From NCBI GenBank assembly GCA_963667815.1, contig OY764021.1: 64,000 bases of DNA. The stretch is one strand, 5' to 3'. Each line of letters starts with the position of its first letter. The first letter of the stretch is position 1. Positions 8,261 through 17,967 of this stretch are shown one piece after another. The notes beneath the pieces are model-generated. The model did not search any database and was not told the origin of the DNA. It worked only from the letters and a program-made list of their open reading frames with translations. This stretch comes from Saccharicrinis sp963667815. GTDB taxonomy: Bacteria > Bacteroidota > Bacteroidia > Bacteroidales > Marinilabiliaceae. A program made the translations under genes and the position numbers.

Positions 8261-9562
8261 GTGCATAAGGATATACTTAAGTTGTCGATTCCCAATATTT
8301 TAACAAATTTAACTGTGCCACTTTTAAGTATGGTAGATTTACATTTAATGGGGTATTTAAATTCAGAATTATTTATGGGCGCCGTCGCTTTGGGGGGTGT
8401 TATATTTAATTTTGTGTATTGGGGTTTTGCATTTTTGCGTATGAGTATAAGCGGTATTGCTGCGCAGGCATATGGTAGAAAAGATAATCCGGGCGTAGCC
8501 ATGGTTTTTTATCGTGGTTTATTTATTGCGTTGGCTGGTAGTATATTATTAGTAACTTTTCAGGTTGGATTAGAAAAACTTAGTTTCGTAATATTAGAAG
8601 GTAGCTCGGATGTAAAAGAACTGGCGCGCAATTACTTTTATGTTCGTATATGGGCAGCACCTGCTGCAATTTCACTGATGGTTATTAATGGTTGGTTTTT
8701 AGGAATGCAAAATGCATTTTATCCTATGATAATTTCAGTATTAATTAATATTGTAAATATTGGCTGTAGCTTTTTATTTGTTAAAGAGTTCGGAATGCAG
8801 GAACGAGGAGTGGCTATGGGATCTGTTATTGCGCAATATGTCGGTTTTATTTTAGCAATTATTTTATTCCTGAAAAAATATAAGTGGGTCCTGCATCATT
8901 TTAATGTAAAAGCAATTGCTGTTATTTCTGAGTTTAAAAAGTTTTTAAATGTTAGTGGAGATATCTTTATACGTACCTGGTGTGTTATCGCTGTTTTTAC
9001 ATTTTTCACTTCTCAATCTGCAGGTTTTGGTGATGTAGCTCTAGCTGCTAATAGTGCTTTAATTCAATTTTTGTTTTTGTTTTCATACTTTTTAGATGGT
9101 TTTGCATATGCTGCAGAAGCGATTGTTGGAAAATATTTTGGCGCAAAGAATAAAATAAAATTATTAGAGGCGTCAAAAAAGTTATTTGCATGGGGGTTGT
9201 TTTTCGGTATAAGTTTTACTTTGATTTACCTTTTATGGGGTGATCAGTTTTTACGTTTATTTACGAATAAATTAAACGTATTAGCGGAAGCAAAGCAATA
9301 TCTATGGTGGTTGGTTTTTATTCCTATAGCCAGTTTCGGATCCTATATATGGGATGGTATTTATATAGGAGCAACAGCATCAAAAGCTATGCGTAATACT
9401 ATGTTGATTTCTTCAATAGTTTTCTTTTTTCTACCTTACTATCTTTTCTCTAAAATATTGGGAGTTCATGCTTTATGGTTGGGAATGTTGTTGTTTATGT
9501 TTTCGCGTAGCGTTACACAAACTATACTTGCTAAAAATGCGGTTTATGTAAAACTGGATTAA
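8261..9562 (+). CDS. MATE family efflux transporter (DinF-like)
   Basis: A hydrophobic 433-residue protein with about twelve predicted membrane helices. The start region (DILKLSIPNILTNLTVPLLSMVD) and the mid-protein segment with FLDGFAYAAEAIVGKYFGAKN are characteristic of the DinF branch of the MATE family, which exports drugs or metabolites in exchange for Na+ or H+. The start is a GTG; no upstream in-frame ATG exists before a stop, and the conserved N-terminal helix begins at once. The gene stands alone between divergent sod and an unknown secreted protein. The substrate cannot be deduced. Confidence 0.93.
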   Translation: MHKDILKLSIPNILTNLTVPLLSMVDLHLMGYLNSELFMGAVALGGVIFNFVYWGFAFLRMSISGIAAQAYGRKDNPGVAMVFYRGLFIALAGSILLVTFQVGLEKLSFVILEGSSDVKELARNYFYVRIWAAPAAISLMVINGWFLGMQNAFYPMIISVLINIVNIGCSFLFVKEFGMQERGVAMGSVIAQYVGFILAIILFLKKYKWVLHHFNVKAIAVISEFKKFLNVSGDIFIRTWCVIAVFTFFTSQSAGFGDVALAANSALIQFLFLFSYFLDGFAYAAEAIVGKYFGAKNKIKLLEASKKLFAWGLFFGISFTLIYLLWGDQFLRLFTNKLNVLAEAKQYLWWLVFIPIASFGSYIWDGIYIGATASKAMRNTMLISSIVFFFLPYYLFSKILGVHALWLGMLLFMFSRSVTQTILAKNAVYVKLD

Positions 9563-9601
9563 AATATTTTTGGTTGATCTGTTTTTTTGTAAGTGTAGGA
9601 T

Positions 9602-9629
9602 GTAGTTGGTTTGTCATTATACCAACTAC
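9602..9629. repeat. Perfect inverted repeat ahead of the 9648 gene
   Basis: GTAGTTGGT and ACCAACTAC (9 bp arms, 10-nt loop) lie 40 bp after the MATE stop codon and 18 bp before the next start. No T-run follows, so it may be a regulatory structure or operator rather than a terminator. Confidence 0.5.
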
Positions 9630-9647
9630 TAAACTATATAATAAATA

Positions 9648-10436
9648 ATGATCAACTTTAAACAAACTGTACTTGTTCTTTTGCTATTTATGCCAGTAAC
9701 TATGCTTATTGGTCAGGTAAAGGACATTAAAGAAGAAATCAGAAATGATAAATCTTCAACTTCATCAAAAAGTTATTCGTCAACAAATTCGTCAAGATGT
9801 TCTTCGTATAGTTATGAAGATGAAAGCTTCGGAGATTGGCTTGCAGGCGAGATTTTTTATGGAATTGTAAAGGGTATCGGATTTATAACTTATCAAGCTC
9901 AAAGTAATGTTTTGGAAAATAGAGAGCAATATCCAAATATTATTTCTTTGGAGACAGGACTGGATTGGGGTACAACATTTGAAGAAAATACATTAAATCC
10001 TTTTGTGAGGCTAAATTGGGGAATTTTTGCTTCTGATTTCAGGTATTCTGAATTAATGGATGAAACTGGTCGTTTACGGTCACTTGACTGGCAAGTATTT
10101 GTTGTTCGTGTTCCAATTAGGAATCTAAAGATTAATTATGGAGTTGGATTTACTTCAATTCTTGATCCTGAAGAATCCTACTTTGAAAGTTCAACAGGCT
10201 TTGATTTAAACCTAATGAATAGTAAGCTCAATTTTACAGGAAACTATAGATGGACTAAGCGTAAATCGGATGAACGATACCGGCAGGAAGTGAAAGTTAC
10301 CGGAGATATTTCTGTTATGACTAATGGAATTTTCCATGTGTCACCGATGATTGGTTGTACTTATCAGGAATATTTTGGAAAACATAGGTATTTATTTATA
10401 AATGCAGGTTTAAAAATACGTATAGGTAAGAACTAA
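9648..10436 (+). CDS. Secreted protein of unknown function, likely outer-membrane beta-barrel
   Basis: Not recognised. A signal peptide is clear (hydrophobic residues 7-21, ending near IGQ). Residues about 33-55 form a serine-rich, low-complexity linker. From about residue 95 the chain alternates short hydrophobic and polar stretches (for example LNPFVRLNWGIF, KINYGVGFTS, KLNFTGNYRW) and it ends with a strand (FINAGLKIRIGKN), as in small outer-membrane barrels. No neighbour suggests a function. It is convergent with proline dehydrogenase. Confidence 0.75.
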   Translation: MINFKQTVLVLLLFMPVTMLIGQVKDIKEEIRNDKSSTSSKSYSSTNSSRCSSYSYEDESFGDWLAGEIFYGIVKGIGFITYQAQSNVLENREQYPNIISLETGLDWGTTFEENTLNPFVRLNWGIFASDFRYSELMDETGRLRSLDWQVFVVRVPIRNLKINYGVGFTSILDPEESYFESSTGFDLNLMNSKLNFTGNYRWTKRKSDERYRQEVKVTGDISVMTNGIFHVSPMIGCTYQEYFGKHRYLFINAGLKIRIGKN

Positions 10437-10448
10437 ATAGAAAGAAAA

Positions 10449-10476
10449 CGGGTAAAGCCTTCCCCGACCTTACCCG
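10449..10476. terminator. Hairpin between convergent genes
   Basis: CGGGTAA and TTACCCG form a 7-bp stem in the 66-bp gap between the convergent 9648 gene and proline dehydrogenase. It has no strong T-run; terminator role inferred. Confidence 0.5.
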
Positions 10477-10502
10477 CTCATAAACATAACCAATATATTA
10501 AC

Positions 10503-11420
10503 CTAACCTTTTACAAAAATGGATTTAATAACATGCTGGGCCATTTTAGGATTTTCTTTTAATCTACGAGTAGAATATCCAAACCAATCCTTTCCATAAG
10601 GAACATATACTCTCATATCATGTCCTTCTCCAACAATATTATTTCTTAATTCAGGAGTAACACCATATAGCATCTGAAATTCATACATATCTTTAGGTAC
10701 ATTGTGTTTTTTAATTAATTCTAATGCACCTTTTATTAATTTCTTATCATGTGTTGCAATGCCAACATGTACTCCGTTAAATAATAATTTATCAAGTATC
10801 TTTAAATAATTATCATTTATCTTCTTCGGATCCTTTATAGCAATGTCTTCTGATTCTATATAAATACCTTTACAAAGTCTGAAGTTTAATGGAGAATCAG
10901 TACTGTGTAATTTTAATAATTTATCTACGTCACTTTCTGTTCTGTATAAATAGGCTTGTATTACCAACCCTACATTAAGAGGAAATTCGAGCTTTAGTCT
11001 TTTGTATAAAGTCATCTCCAAATCCACACATTCAGCATCTTCCATATCGATGCGAACAAAGCTATTGTATTTTGCAGCTAATGCAACAATTGATCTGATA
11101 TTTTGGTAACATTTCTCAGGATCAATTAATAAACCAAAACTTGTTGGTTTTATGGAATAGTTTCCATCAATATTTGCATTCTGAAAAGCATCAACAATTC
11201 TTAGGTATTGATCACGATTATCATCTGCCTGATTGATGTTTGTAATAAATTCACCTAAGAGATCCACAGTTACTTTTACACCATGCTCGTTTAAGCTTTT
11301 AGAAGCTTTAATAGCATCATCAATGGTTTCTCCGGCAATGTATTTTTTCGAAAAAATCCAGACAAATTTTTTCGGAAAATGCGGAATCACAGATGCGATT
11401 GCTTTATTTATCATATTCAT
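10503..11420 (-). CDS. Proline dehydrogenase
   Basis: Oxidises proline to pyrroline-5-carboxylate with FAD, feeding electrons to quinone. The short monofunctional type (305 aa): the conserved FRLCKGIY segment, EFQMLYGV, and the C-terminal RVYVPYGKDWFGYSTRRLKEN, which carries the proline-binding arginine pair, are all present. There is no fused P5C dehydrogenase and none is adjacent. The ATG at 11420 is followed after one codon by another ATG; either could be used. A perfect palindrome lies 26 bp upstream (11446-11463), a possible operator. Confidence 0.93.
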   Translation of the reverse strand: MNMINKAIASVIPHFPKKFVWIFSKKYIAGETIDDAIKASKSLNEHGVKVTVDLLGEFITNINQADDNRDQYLRIVDAFQNANIDGNYSIKPTSFGLLIDPEKCYQNIRSIVALAAKYNSFVRIDMEDAECVDLEMTLYKRLKLEFPLNVGLVIQAYLYRTESDVDKLLKLHSTDSPLNFRLCKGIYIESEDIAIKDPKKINDNYLKILDKLLFNGVHVGIATHDKKLIKGALELIKKHNVPKDMYEFQMLYGVTPELRNNIVGEGHDMRVYVPYGKDWFGYSTRRLKENPKMAQHVIKSIFVKG

Positions 11421-11832
11421 AAATTAAATAACTAATGTAACTGTTGTTGAGTTTCCACTCAACGCAAAAAATATACGAAATGAGTTTCCGTTGATGTTGT
11501 AAAATTCCATCTAAATTCAAATAAAAAAAATGACTAATCTCATCAAACCCCTATGTATGTTGAGTTTCTGATATAAATCATGTTATTTACAAAAATTAAC
11601 AATGGGTCTGTTTTTCCTGTAAAATATGGAGGTAGTGCAAATAGTAAATGGGATTCTTTATTTAACAAAATTATATGGGTGATTTTTTTACGTTAAAAAT
11701 AGAAAAGGAAATGTGCAGCAGTTATTTAGGGTTAAACTTTGATTTTTTACTACTCATCGAAAAAAAAAGTCATTTCATCAAAACTATTTTATAAAATGCT
11801 CGTTTAATAGCGTAACACAAAACAAGACCAAG
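11421..11832. other. 412-bp intergenic region between divergent putA-like and PKD genes
   Basis: It should hold promoters for both divergent genes. I see the 11446-11463 palindrome and very AT-rich DNA with poly-A and poly-T runs, but no exact TTTG-N19-TAnnTTTG on the + strand. No short coding frame is convincing. Confidence 0.5.
11446..11463. promoter_or_regulatory. Palindrome upstream of proline dehydrogenase
   Basis: GTTGAGT-TTCC-ACTCAAC is a perfect 7-bp inverted repeat placed 25 bp before the proline dehydrogenase start. Its position would suit a repressor operator or a short leader hairpin; nothing ties it to a particular regulator. Confidence 0.45.
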
Positions 11833-14800
11833 GTGAAAGATCAACACAACACAACAAAACACCTGGTTGCATTATTAATATTGACATTTAGTTATTTGCA
11901 TGGTATTTATGCACAGGATTGTGCGTACCTGTCAAAAGCAAATGATATTTTTCCGGATGGAAAGTGTGCACCTGTTACAGTACAATGGGAGGTGACATAC
12001 AGAGGTGTCGGTTATAGTGGAACGGGTAAAATAGAAATTCAATATGATTGGGATGATGGTAATCCTGTAGAGGTTATTGAGGCTACTCTAAATGATGCAG
12101 GACTTAAGGAATACATCGCCACTCATTCTCATGTCTATCCAACAACCGGTGATGTTTGTAATTACCATCCAAGAGCAACTTTGGTTGTTAATGGAACTGT
12201 TTGTACTAGCTCGGTTCAGGAACAGATTGTTACAGTTTGGGATACCGATGATAGAAATGGTGGAGAATTAGCTATTGATCCAAAAGTTTATCCTATATGT
12301 GTAGGTAATGGAGCAACATTTCATTTTGCAGATAATAGTCAGTGGAACTGTACACCTCCTGATGAAAATGATGTGATTAATAACGAAGATCGTTGGATTC
12401 AGTGGATTTACGGAACCGGTGGGACAACGATTACTGATGCTCAAGTTGGTGGAGTTGTTCGTGCTTATCCTTTTACAGGAAGTATTGATTATATTCCAGG
12501 TCCTGTTGAAGGACCAATAGCACCTTATAATACATCTTTAGATATTACCATTCCGGATTATTATCCAGTGGGATCCTTTTTTGAAGTAACCTTACGAAAC
12601 TGGAATGTTTGTAATCCTTATGATGCTGACTTATCTGATGGCCTGCCACCTTCTGATCTTTTGAATGGTGATTACCCTCCGGTAACAACAACAGCAATGG
12701 CTCTTATTGTTGCACTTCCTGATGCTACCATTCAAAATGTGCCTGTAGTTTGTGAATCAGATGATCCTTTTTATTTGATAGCTGCAGATGCAGGTGGTCA
12801 ATGGAGTGGTCCAGGTATAGCAAATTCCAGTAGTTCATTGTTTGATCCGGAGCTTGCAGGACCTGGGACACATACCATTACTTATTCTATTATAGATGCA
12901 AATGGTTGTTCAGATATAGGGACTGTAGATATTACGGTATTAGGAGGACCTACTGCCAATATATTACAGGGAGATCAGGTTAGTTTATGTCCAGGGGTAA
13001 ATATTGAGTTAGATGGAAATCCTTCAGGAGGCTTAATGCCATATACGCATCTTTGGAAAGGCGATATTACTTACTTGGATGACACTTCAATACAAACTCC
13101 AGATTTTTCAACAACATCTGTAGGGGCTTACGAAGTGGTTTATAGAGTTACGGATGATAATGGATGTTTTGATGAAGATACTCTTGACATTAATGTAGAG
13201 GCAGTAAATATTTCATTTGCAAATCCAACTATAGAGGTTTGTCAAGGAGAAACCTTAATTCTTAATCCGGCACCATCAGGAGGATCAGAAGCATTTATTG
13301 ATCATCAGTGGACAGGAACCAGAGTAGATAAATTGTCAGATGTAAGTATTCAGAATCCTGAGTTTACGACTGATGAACCTGGGACTTTTACTTTTACCTA
13401 TACCGTTCGTGATTCTCAAAGTTGCGAAGATTCTGATGCGATTACAGTAATTGTACATGAGCAGCCTGTGGCTAATGCAGGCTTGGATATTGAGGAGTGT
13501 GGTTTACAAACCACATTAGATGCAACAGCTAGTGTTGGGTCTGGAATATGGAAGGTGGTTAGTGGTTCTGGTTTATTATCCTTTACCGGTTTTGATATTC
13601 CTGATCCTTCAATTACCTCTGATAGTTATGGAGATTATACTTTAAGATGGATTGAGGATAATAATTCATGTATGGATTCCGCAGATATTTCGGTGAGATT
13701 TATTGAAACTCCGGCACCAATGGTAATGGAAGATAAAGATACATGTGGATTGAGTATGAAATTGATTGCTGAAGCTCATGTGGGAACCAGTATATGGAAA
13801 AAAACAGAGGGACCAGGAAATGCTACCTTCTCTCAAGAGTTAAATGATACAACATTGGTGAATGTTGATTTACCTGGTGCCTACAAGTTTGCCTATGTTG
13901 AGGATAATGGAGGTGGTTGTATTGGAAGTGATACTGTTACTATAAATTTTTATCAGATACCAGAAGCTAGTATAACACCACCTCCGGCTATAGAATGTAC
14001 TCCTTTTGAAATTCAGTTTGAAAATACATCATTGAATGCAGATACATATTATTGGGATTTTGGAAATGGGAATGTTTCTGCAGAGGAAAATCCTTTGCAA
14101 ACATTTAGTAATAACACTCCAAATCCAGTGAGTTATAATATAAAGCTTGTAACTAATACATTAAATGGATGTTCGGACACTCTAAATACAGCGTTAACAA
14201 TTGCTCCAGCTCCGGTTTCTTATTTTGAAATGAATAATTCCGTGGGGTGTAGTCCTTTGACAACAGATTTTACTAATAAATCGCAGGGAGCAGATAGTTA
14301 TGAGTGGACCTTTGGAGATGGATCTGCTACTGAAACAACAGAGCATTCCATTCATACTTTTGTTAATGAAGAAAATTTTATTCAGAGCTTTGGTGTTCAG
14401 TTGGTGGTAAATAATAGCTATGGATGTACGGATACTTCTAAGCTATTTACAACAGTTTATCCTCGTCAGGACTTTAATTTGGTGGCTACTCCAGATAGTG
14501 GATGTTCTCCTTTGAGCGTAAGTTTTATTGCAGATCCCGGTGGTTTTAAGTATCAATGGGATATGGGAGATGGAAACCTTGACCAGGGGGTAAATCAGAA
14601 TGTGCAGCTATATACCAATGAATCTGCGAATAAAGAGATACATACAGTCACATTGTATACCACATCTGTTTATGGTTGTATTGATACCACATCTGTAAAT
14701 GTAACTGTGTTACCATCGCCTTCAACTAATTTTGAACCTAACGATTTTGCAATATGTTCACCCAAACAGGTAACTTTTATAAATCATACAGAAGATATTC

Positions 14801-16782
14801 AAACTTCATACTGGGATTTTGGAGACGGAAATAATTTAAGTGTAGCAGGGAATCAACAAGTTGATCATACTTATGTAAATAATAATCTGGTATCGCAGAA
14901 TTATCAAATAAAACTTGTTACCGAAAATGCATTTGGATGTAAAGATTCTATGGATGGGTTTACAACGGTTAATCCAGCTGTTTCAGCAAGTATTTCAGGT
15001 GGAGCAACAGCTTGTTCTCCTTATGAAGTTCAATTTTCAAATGAATCTGTTGGTGCGGTAAGTTACTTCTGGGATTTTGATGATGGTAATACCTCCAACA
15101 ATATTATAGGAGTACATGTTTTTGAAAATCCGACTGATGATTCGATGGACTTTAATGTTAGTATGATTGCAAACTCTGCATATGGGTGTAGTGATACTGC
15201 ATTTACAACCGTAACTGTATTGCCATCACCAGATACTTACTTTGAACCAAATGATTTTTCGGTGTGTTCGCCAAAACTAGTGGAGTTTACTAATTTTACT
15301 GAGAATATAATTTCATCGCAATGGACTTTTGGTGATGGTTCAATAGAAACAGTTGAAGGTAATCAGAGTATTAGTCATACCTATAATAATGATAAATTTA
15401 CACCACTTGATTATCGTATACGTTTAATTACCGAAAATGCCTTTGGCTGTCGAGACTCCATGGATGGATACACAAGTGTAAATCCAAATGTTAAGGCTGT
15501 AATAACTGGTTCAGGTGAGGGGTGTGCTCCATTGGAAGTGAGTATTGGAAATGAATCAATTGGAGCAAATGAGTTTCTATGGAATTATGGAGATGGAAAT
15601 ACATCAGCCAACTATTTAGGCTTAAATACATTTGAAAATAATTCTGATGATGACCAGGAGTATGAGGTATCATTGATTGCCACGTCGATTTATGGTTGTG
15701 TGGATACGGCTTATACCTATGTAAACGTATTTGCAACACCTAAGCCGTCATTTACTGTTTCACCTGAATATCAGCAAATGCCGCAATCGACGGTTGATAT
15801 AGATAATACAACAACAGGAAATCAATGGAGTTATGAGTGGCAGTTTGGAGATGGTATTGTTTCTGATTTATCAGAACCAGGATCGTATACCTATTTAAAC
15901 TCAGGATCTTTTACGATTACATTAAAAGCTTATGATAGTCAATGCTCTAATACGACTGATCAAAAGATTGAAATAGCACCTAATGTTCCAACTGTTTCGT
16001 ATGGTCCATCTTCAGAAGGGTGCCCTGCTTTAACAGTTGAATTTTACAGTGAAACATTAGATGCTGAGAATTTCTTTTGGGAATTTGGTGATGGAAATGT
16101 ATCAGCAGAGCCAAATCCTATACATACTTATTACACACCAGGTGATTATAATGTAAAATTAACAGTAACAGGTCCTGGTGGACAAACCATTAAGGATGAT
16201 TTAATGGTGAATGTATTTCCACAACCTACTGCTTTTTTTGAAGCTTACCCTAAAGTAGTAACTATTCCAGGGCAAAGTGTAACATTTGCTAACAAATCAG
16301 TTCAGGCAGATTCTTATGTATGGAATTTTGGAAATGGAGATACTTCAAGCGAGCAAAATCCGGTTTACGAATATTCAGAAGAAGGTAACTATGATGTGTC
16401 ATTGGAAGCTACAAATGAGTTTGGATGCTTTGATGTTTACGAGTTAAATGAACCCATTATTGCAATTGAGGGTGGTGAAATTGATTTTCCTAATGCATTT
16501 ACTCCTAATCCGGGCGGAGAGAGTAGTGGAGAATATGTTTTTGGAGATAAAAATAACCATGTATTTTATCCTGCAGTTCAGGAAGGAATTGAAGAGTATA
16601 AACTACAGATTTTCTCAAGGTGGGGACAGCTGATCTTCGAAAGTCATGATATAAAAATAGGATGGAATGGATACTACAAAGGCAGTCTTTGTGCTCAGGG
16701 AGTTTATATTTGGAAAGTAACTTGTAGGTTTGGAACTGGTCAGGTGAAAGTGTATACCGGAGATGTTACATTAATAAGATAG
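11833..16782 (+). CDS. Giant PKD-repeat surface protein with T9SS type B C-terminal domain
   Basis: A 1649-residue exported protein beginning at a GTG, with a signal peptide (residues 9-27, ending GIYAQ). One PKD-like domain lies near residue 70 and ten more near 738, 822, 906, 991, 1077, 1161, 1247, 1333, 1413 and 1494, each marked by W-x-FGDG-type motifs. Between them are Ig-like segments with paired cysteines. Residues 959-1128 and 1129-1298 are a tandem duplication of a two-PKD module. The last 100 residues (FPNAFTPN ... WGQLIFES ... WNGYYKG ... GVYIWKV) are the gliding-motility-associated C-terminal domain (CHU_C), a sorting signal for type IX secretion. The protein is expected to be displayed at the cell surface as an adhesin. 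The PorP/SprF gene follows after 8 bp. Confidence 0.95.
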   Translation: MKDQHNTTKHLVALLILTFSYLHGIYAQDCAYLSKANDIFPDGKCAPVTVQWEVTYRGVGYSGTGKIEIQYDWDDGNPVEVIEATLNDAGLKEYIATHSHVYPTTGDVCNYHPRATLVVNGTVCTSSVQEQIVTVWDTDDRNGGELAIDPKVYPICVGNGATFHFADNSQWNCTPPDENDVINNEDRWIQWIYGTGGTTITDAQVGGVVRAYPFTGSIDYIPGPVEGPIAPYNTSLDITIPDYYPVGSFFEVTLRNWNVCNPYDADLSDGLPPSDLLNGDYPPVTTTAMALIVALPDATIQNVPVVCESDDPFYLIAADAGGQWSGPGIANSSSSLFDPELAGPGTHTITYSIIDANGCSDIGTVDITVLGGPTANILQGDQVSLCPGVNIELDGNPSGGLMPYTHLWKGDITYLDDTSIQTPDFSTTSVGAYEVVYRVTDDNGCFDEDTLDINVEAVNISFANPTIEVCQGETLILNPAPSGGSEAFIDHQWTGTRVDKLSDVSIQNPEFTTDEPGTFTFTYTVRDSQSCEDSDAITVIVHEQPVANAGLDIEECGLQTTLDATASVGSGIWKVVSGSGLLSFTGFDIPDPSITSDSYGDYTLRWIEDNNSCMDSADISVRFIETPAPMVMEDKDTCGLSMKLIAEAHVGTSIWKKTEGPGNATFSQELNDTTLVNVDLPGAYKFAYVEDNGGGCIGSDTVTINFYQIPEASITPPPAIECTPFEIQFENTSLNADTYYWDFGNGNVSAEENPLQTFSNNTPNPVSYNIKLVTNTLNGCSDTLNTALTIAPAPVSYFEMNNSVGCSPLTTDFTNKSQGADSYEWTFGDGSATETTEHSIHTFVNEENFIQSFGVQLVVNNSYGCTDTSKLFTTVYPRQDFNLVATPDSGCSPLSVSFIADPGGFKYQWDMGDGNLDQGVNQNVQLYTNESANKEIHTVTLYTTSVYGCIDTTSVNVTVLPSPSTNFEPNDFAICSPKQVTFINHTEDIQTSYWDFGDGNNLSVAGNQQVDHTYVNNNLVSQNYQIKLVTENAFGCKDSMDGFTTVNPAVSASISGGATACSPYEVQFSNESVGAVSYFWDFDDGNTSNNIIGVHVFENPTDDSMDFNVSMIANSAYGCSDTAFTTVTVLPSPDTYFEPNDFSVCSPKLVEFTNFTENIISSQWTFGDGSIETVEGNQSISHTYNNDKFTPLDYRIRLITENAFGCRDSMDGYTSVNPNVKAVITGSGEGCAPLEVSIGNESIGANEFLWNYGDGNTSANYLGLNTFENNSDDDQEYEVSLIATSIYGCVDTAYTYVNVFATPKPSFTVSPEYQQMPQSTVDIDNTTTGNQWSYEWQFGDGIVSDLSEPGSYTYLNSGSFTITLKAYDSQCSNTTDQKIEIAPNVPTVSYGPSSEGCPALTVEFYSETLDAENFFWEFGDGNVSAEPNPIHTYYTPGDYNVKLTVTGPGGQTIKDDLMVNVFPQPTAFFEAYPKVVTIPGQSVTFANKSVQADSYVWNFGNGDTSSEQNPVYEYSEEGNYDVSLEATNEFGCFDVYELNEPIIAIEGGEIDFPNAFTPNPGGESSGEYVFGDKNNHVFYPAVQEGIEEYKLQIFSRWGQLIFESHDIKIGWNGYYKGSLCAQGVYIWKVTCRFGTGQVKVYTGDVTLIR
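14707..15726 (+). repeat. Tandem 510-bp in-frame duplication (two PKD domains per unit)
   Basis: The unit 14707-15216 (V-LPSPSTNFEPNDF...) is repeated at 15217-15726 (V-LPSPDTYFEPNDF...), each exactly 510 bp or 170 codons. Shared landmarks are CSPK, TENAFGC-DSMDG, VNP and GC-DTA. Protein similarity is high but the DNA has diverged, so the duplication is not recent. Confidence 0.85.
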
Positions 16783-16790
16783 GGGATTAT

Positions 16791-17861
16791 ATGTCACGAA
16801 TACTAAAACATACTTTTTTATCTGTTGTAATGTTGTTTGCTTTTGCTCAAGTAAAAGCTCAGGATCCACATTTTTCTCAGTTTTATGCAAATCCATTGTA
16901 TATGAGTCCTTCGTTAGCAGGTTCTACAGATGGAGCGCGTTTAGTTGCTAATTATAGGAACCAATGGCCGGGTGTTAATACTGCTTATAAAACTTATGCT
17001 GTTTCGTTCGATAATTTTTTTCATTCTATTAATAGTGGTATTGGATTAATGCTTTATCAGGATGTAGCAGGGTCAGCCGGATTAACTACAAGTCAGTTTG
17101 GTTTTCAGTATAGTTATAACCTTGTTTTGAATGATGAGTGGCAAGTGATACCCGGATTACAGTTTACTTACGGAAATAAGTCAATAGATTTTAGTAAGCT
17201 TAATTTTGGAGATGAGATGATTGGTACTGGAGGTTCCGGTTCCTGGCAAAGATTAAATAATGAAAAAGTCAATTATATTGATTTTGCATCATCAGTATTT
17301 TTGTATAGTTCAAAATACTGGTTTGGTTTAACTGTCGATCATTTGGCTCAGCCAAATTATACATTTTTGAATGAGGAAATGAAAATGTCTCTAAAGTATG
17401 TATTATTTGGGGGGATGAATATTTGGACTGAAAGAAGTCGCACTAAAGGGGTAAGTAGATCATTTTCGTTTAGTTACCGGTTTCAGCATCAGTTAAAAAA
17501 TACGCAAACCGATTTGGGTGTTTATTGGCATAATGATCCTTTAGAGATAGGTGTTTGGTATAGAGGTGTACCTTTTATTTCAACCGATAGAGCAAGTAGT
17601 GTAAATCAGGATGCTATTGTTGCCTTGTTATCATATAATTATGGACCTTTCCGGGTTGGTTATAGTTATGATGTTTCTATTTCCGGATTAGGGTGGAATG
17701 CACAGGGAGCACATGAATTGTCTTTAATATTTGAATTTAATCAACGAGGGAGCTTAAGAATGAATGGAAAAAGACCTGCACTTCCTTGTTCTGAAACAGC
17801 AAATCCATTGTCAAGCACATCTCGAAGTAAATACAAACGATCGCGTAGAAGGATTTTTTAA
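16791..17861 (+). CDS. Type IX secretion membrane protein, PorP/SprF family
   Basis: A 356-residue outer-membrane protein with signal peptide (cleaved near VKAQ) and the family's opening pattern QDPHFSQFYANPLYMSPSLAG, followed by the NYRNQWPG motif and alternating beta strands. In Flavobacterium, type B CTD proteins need a SprF-like partner encoded right after them to reach the surface; the 8-bp gap from the PKD protein fits this. The C-terminal tail is basic (SKYKRSRRRIF), which is unusual for a barrel end. It is followed by a bidirectional terminator. Confidence 0.95.
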   Translation: MSRILKHTFLSVVMLFAFAQVKAQDPHFSQFYANPLYMSPSLAGSTDGARLVANYRNQWPGVNTAYKTYAVSFDNFFHSINSGIGLMLYQDVAGSAGLTTSQFGFQYSYNLVLNDEWQVIPGLQFTYGNKSIDFSKLNFGDEMIGTGGSGSWQRLNNEKVNYIDFASSVFLYSSKYWFGLTVDHLAQPNYTFLNEEMKMSLKYVLFGGMNIWTERSRTKGVSRSFSFSYRFQHQLKNTQTDLGVYWHNDPLEIGVWYRGVPFISTDRASSVNQDAIVALLSYNYGPFRVGYSYDVSISGLGWNAQGAHELSLIFEFNQRGSLRMNGKRPALPCSETANPLSSTSRSKYKRSRRRIF

Positions 17862-17908
17862 AATTAAAATGTAGCTGAAAATAAGATATAAACCTACAGT
17901 TATAAAAC

Positions 17909-17944
17909 AAAAAGCCCGAAAGTAAAATGACTTCTCGGGCTTTA
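17909..17944. terminator. Bidirectional terminator between PorP/SprF and Hsp20
   Basis: AAAGCCCGA-AAG and CTT-CTCGGGCTTT make a GC-rich stem between convergent genes, with T-rich sequence outside the stem on both strands. Confidence 0.85.
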
Positions 17945-17967
17945 ACTTTAATGAGTAATATATATTG

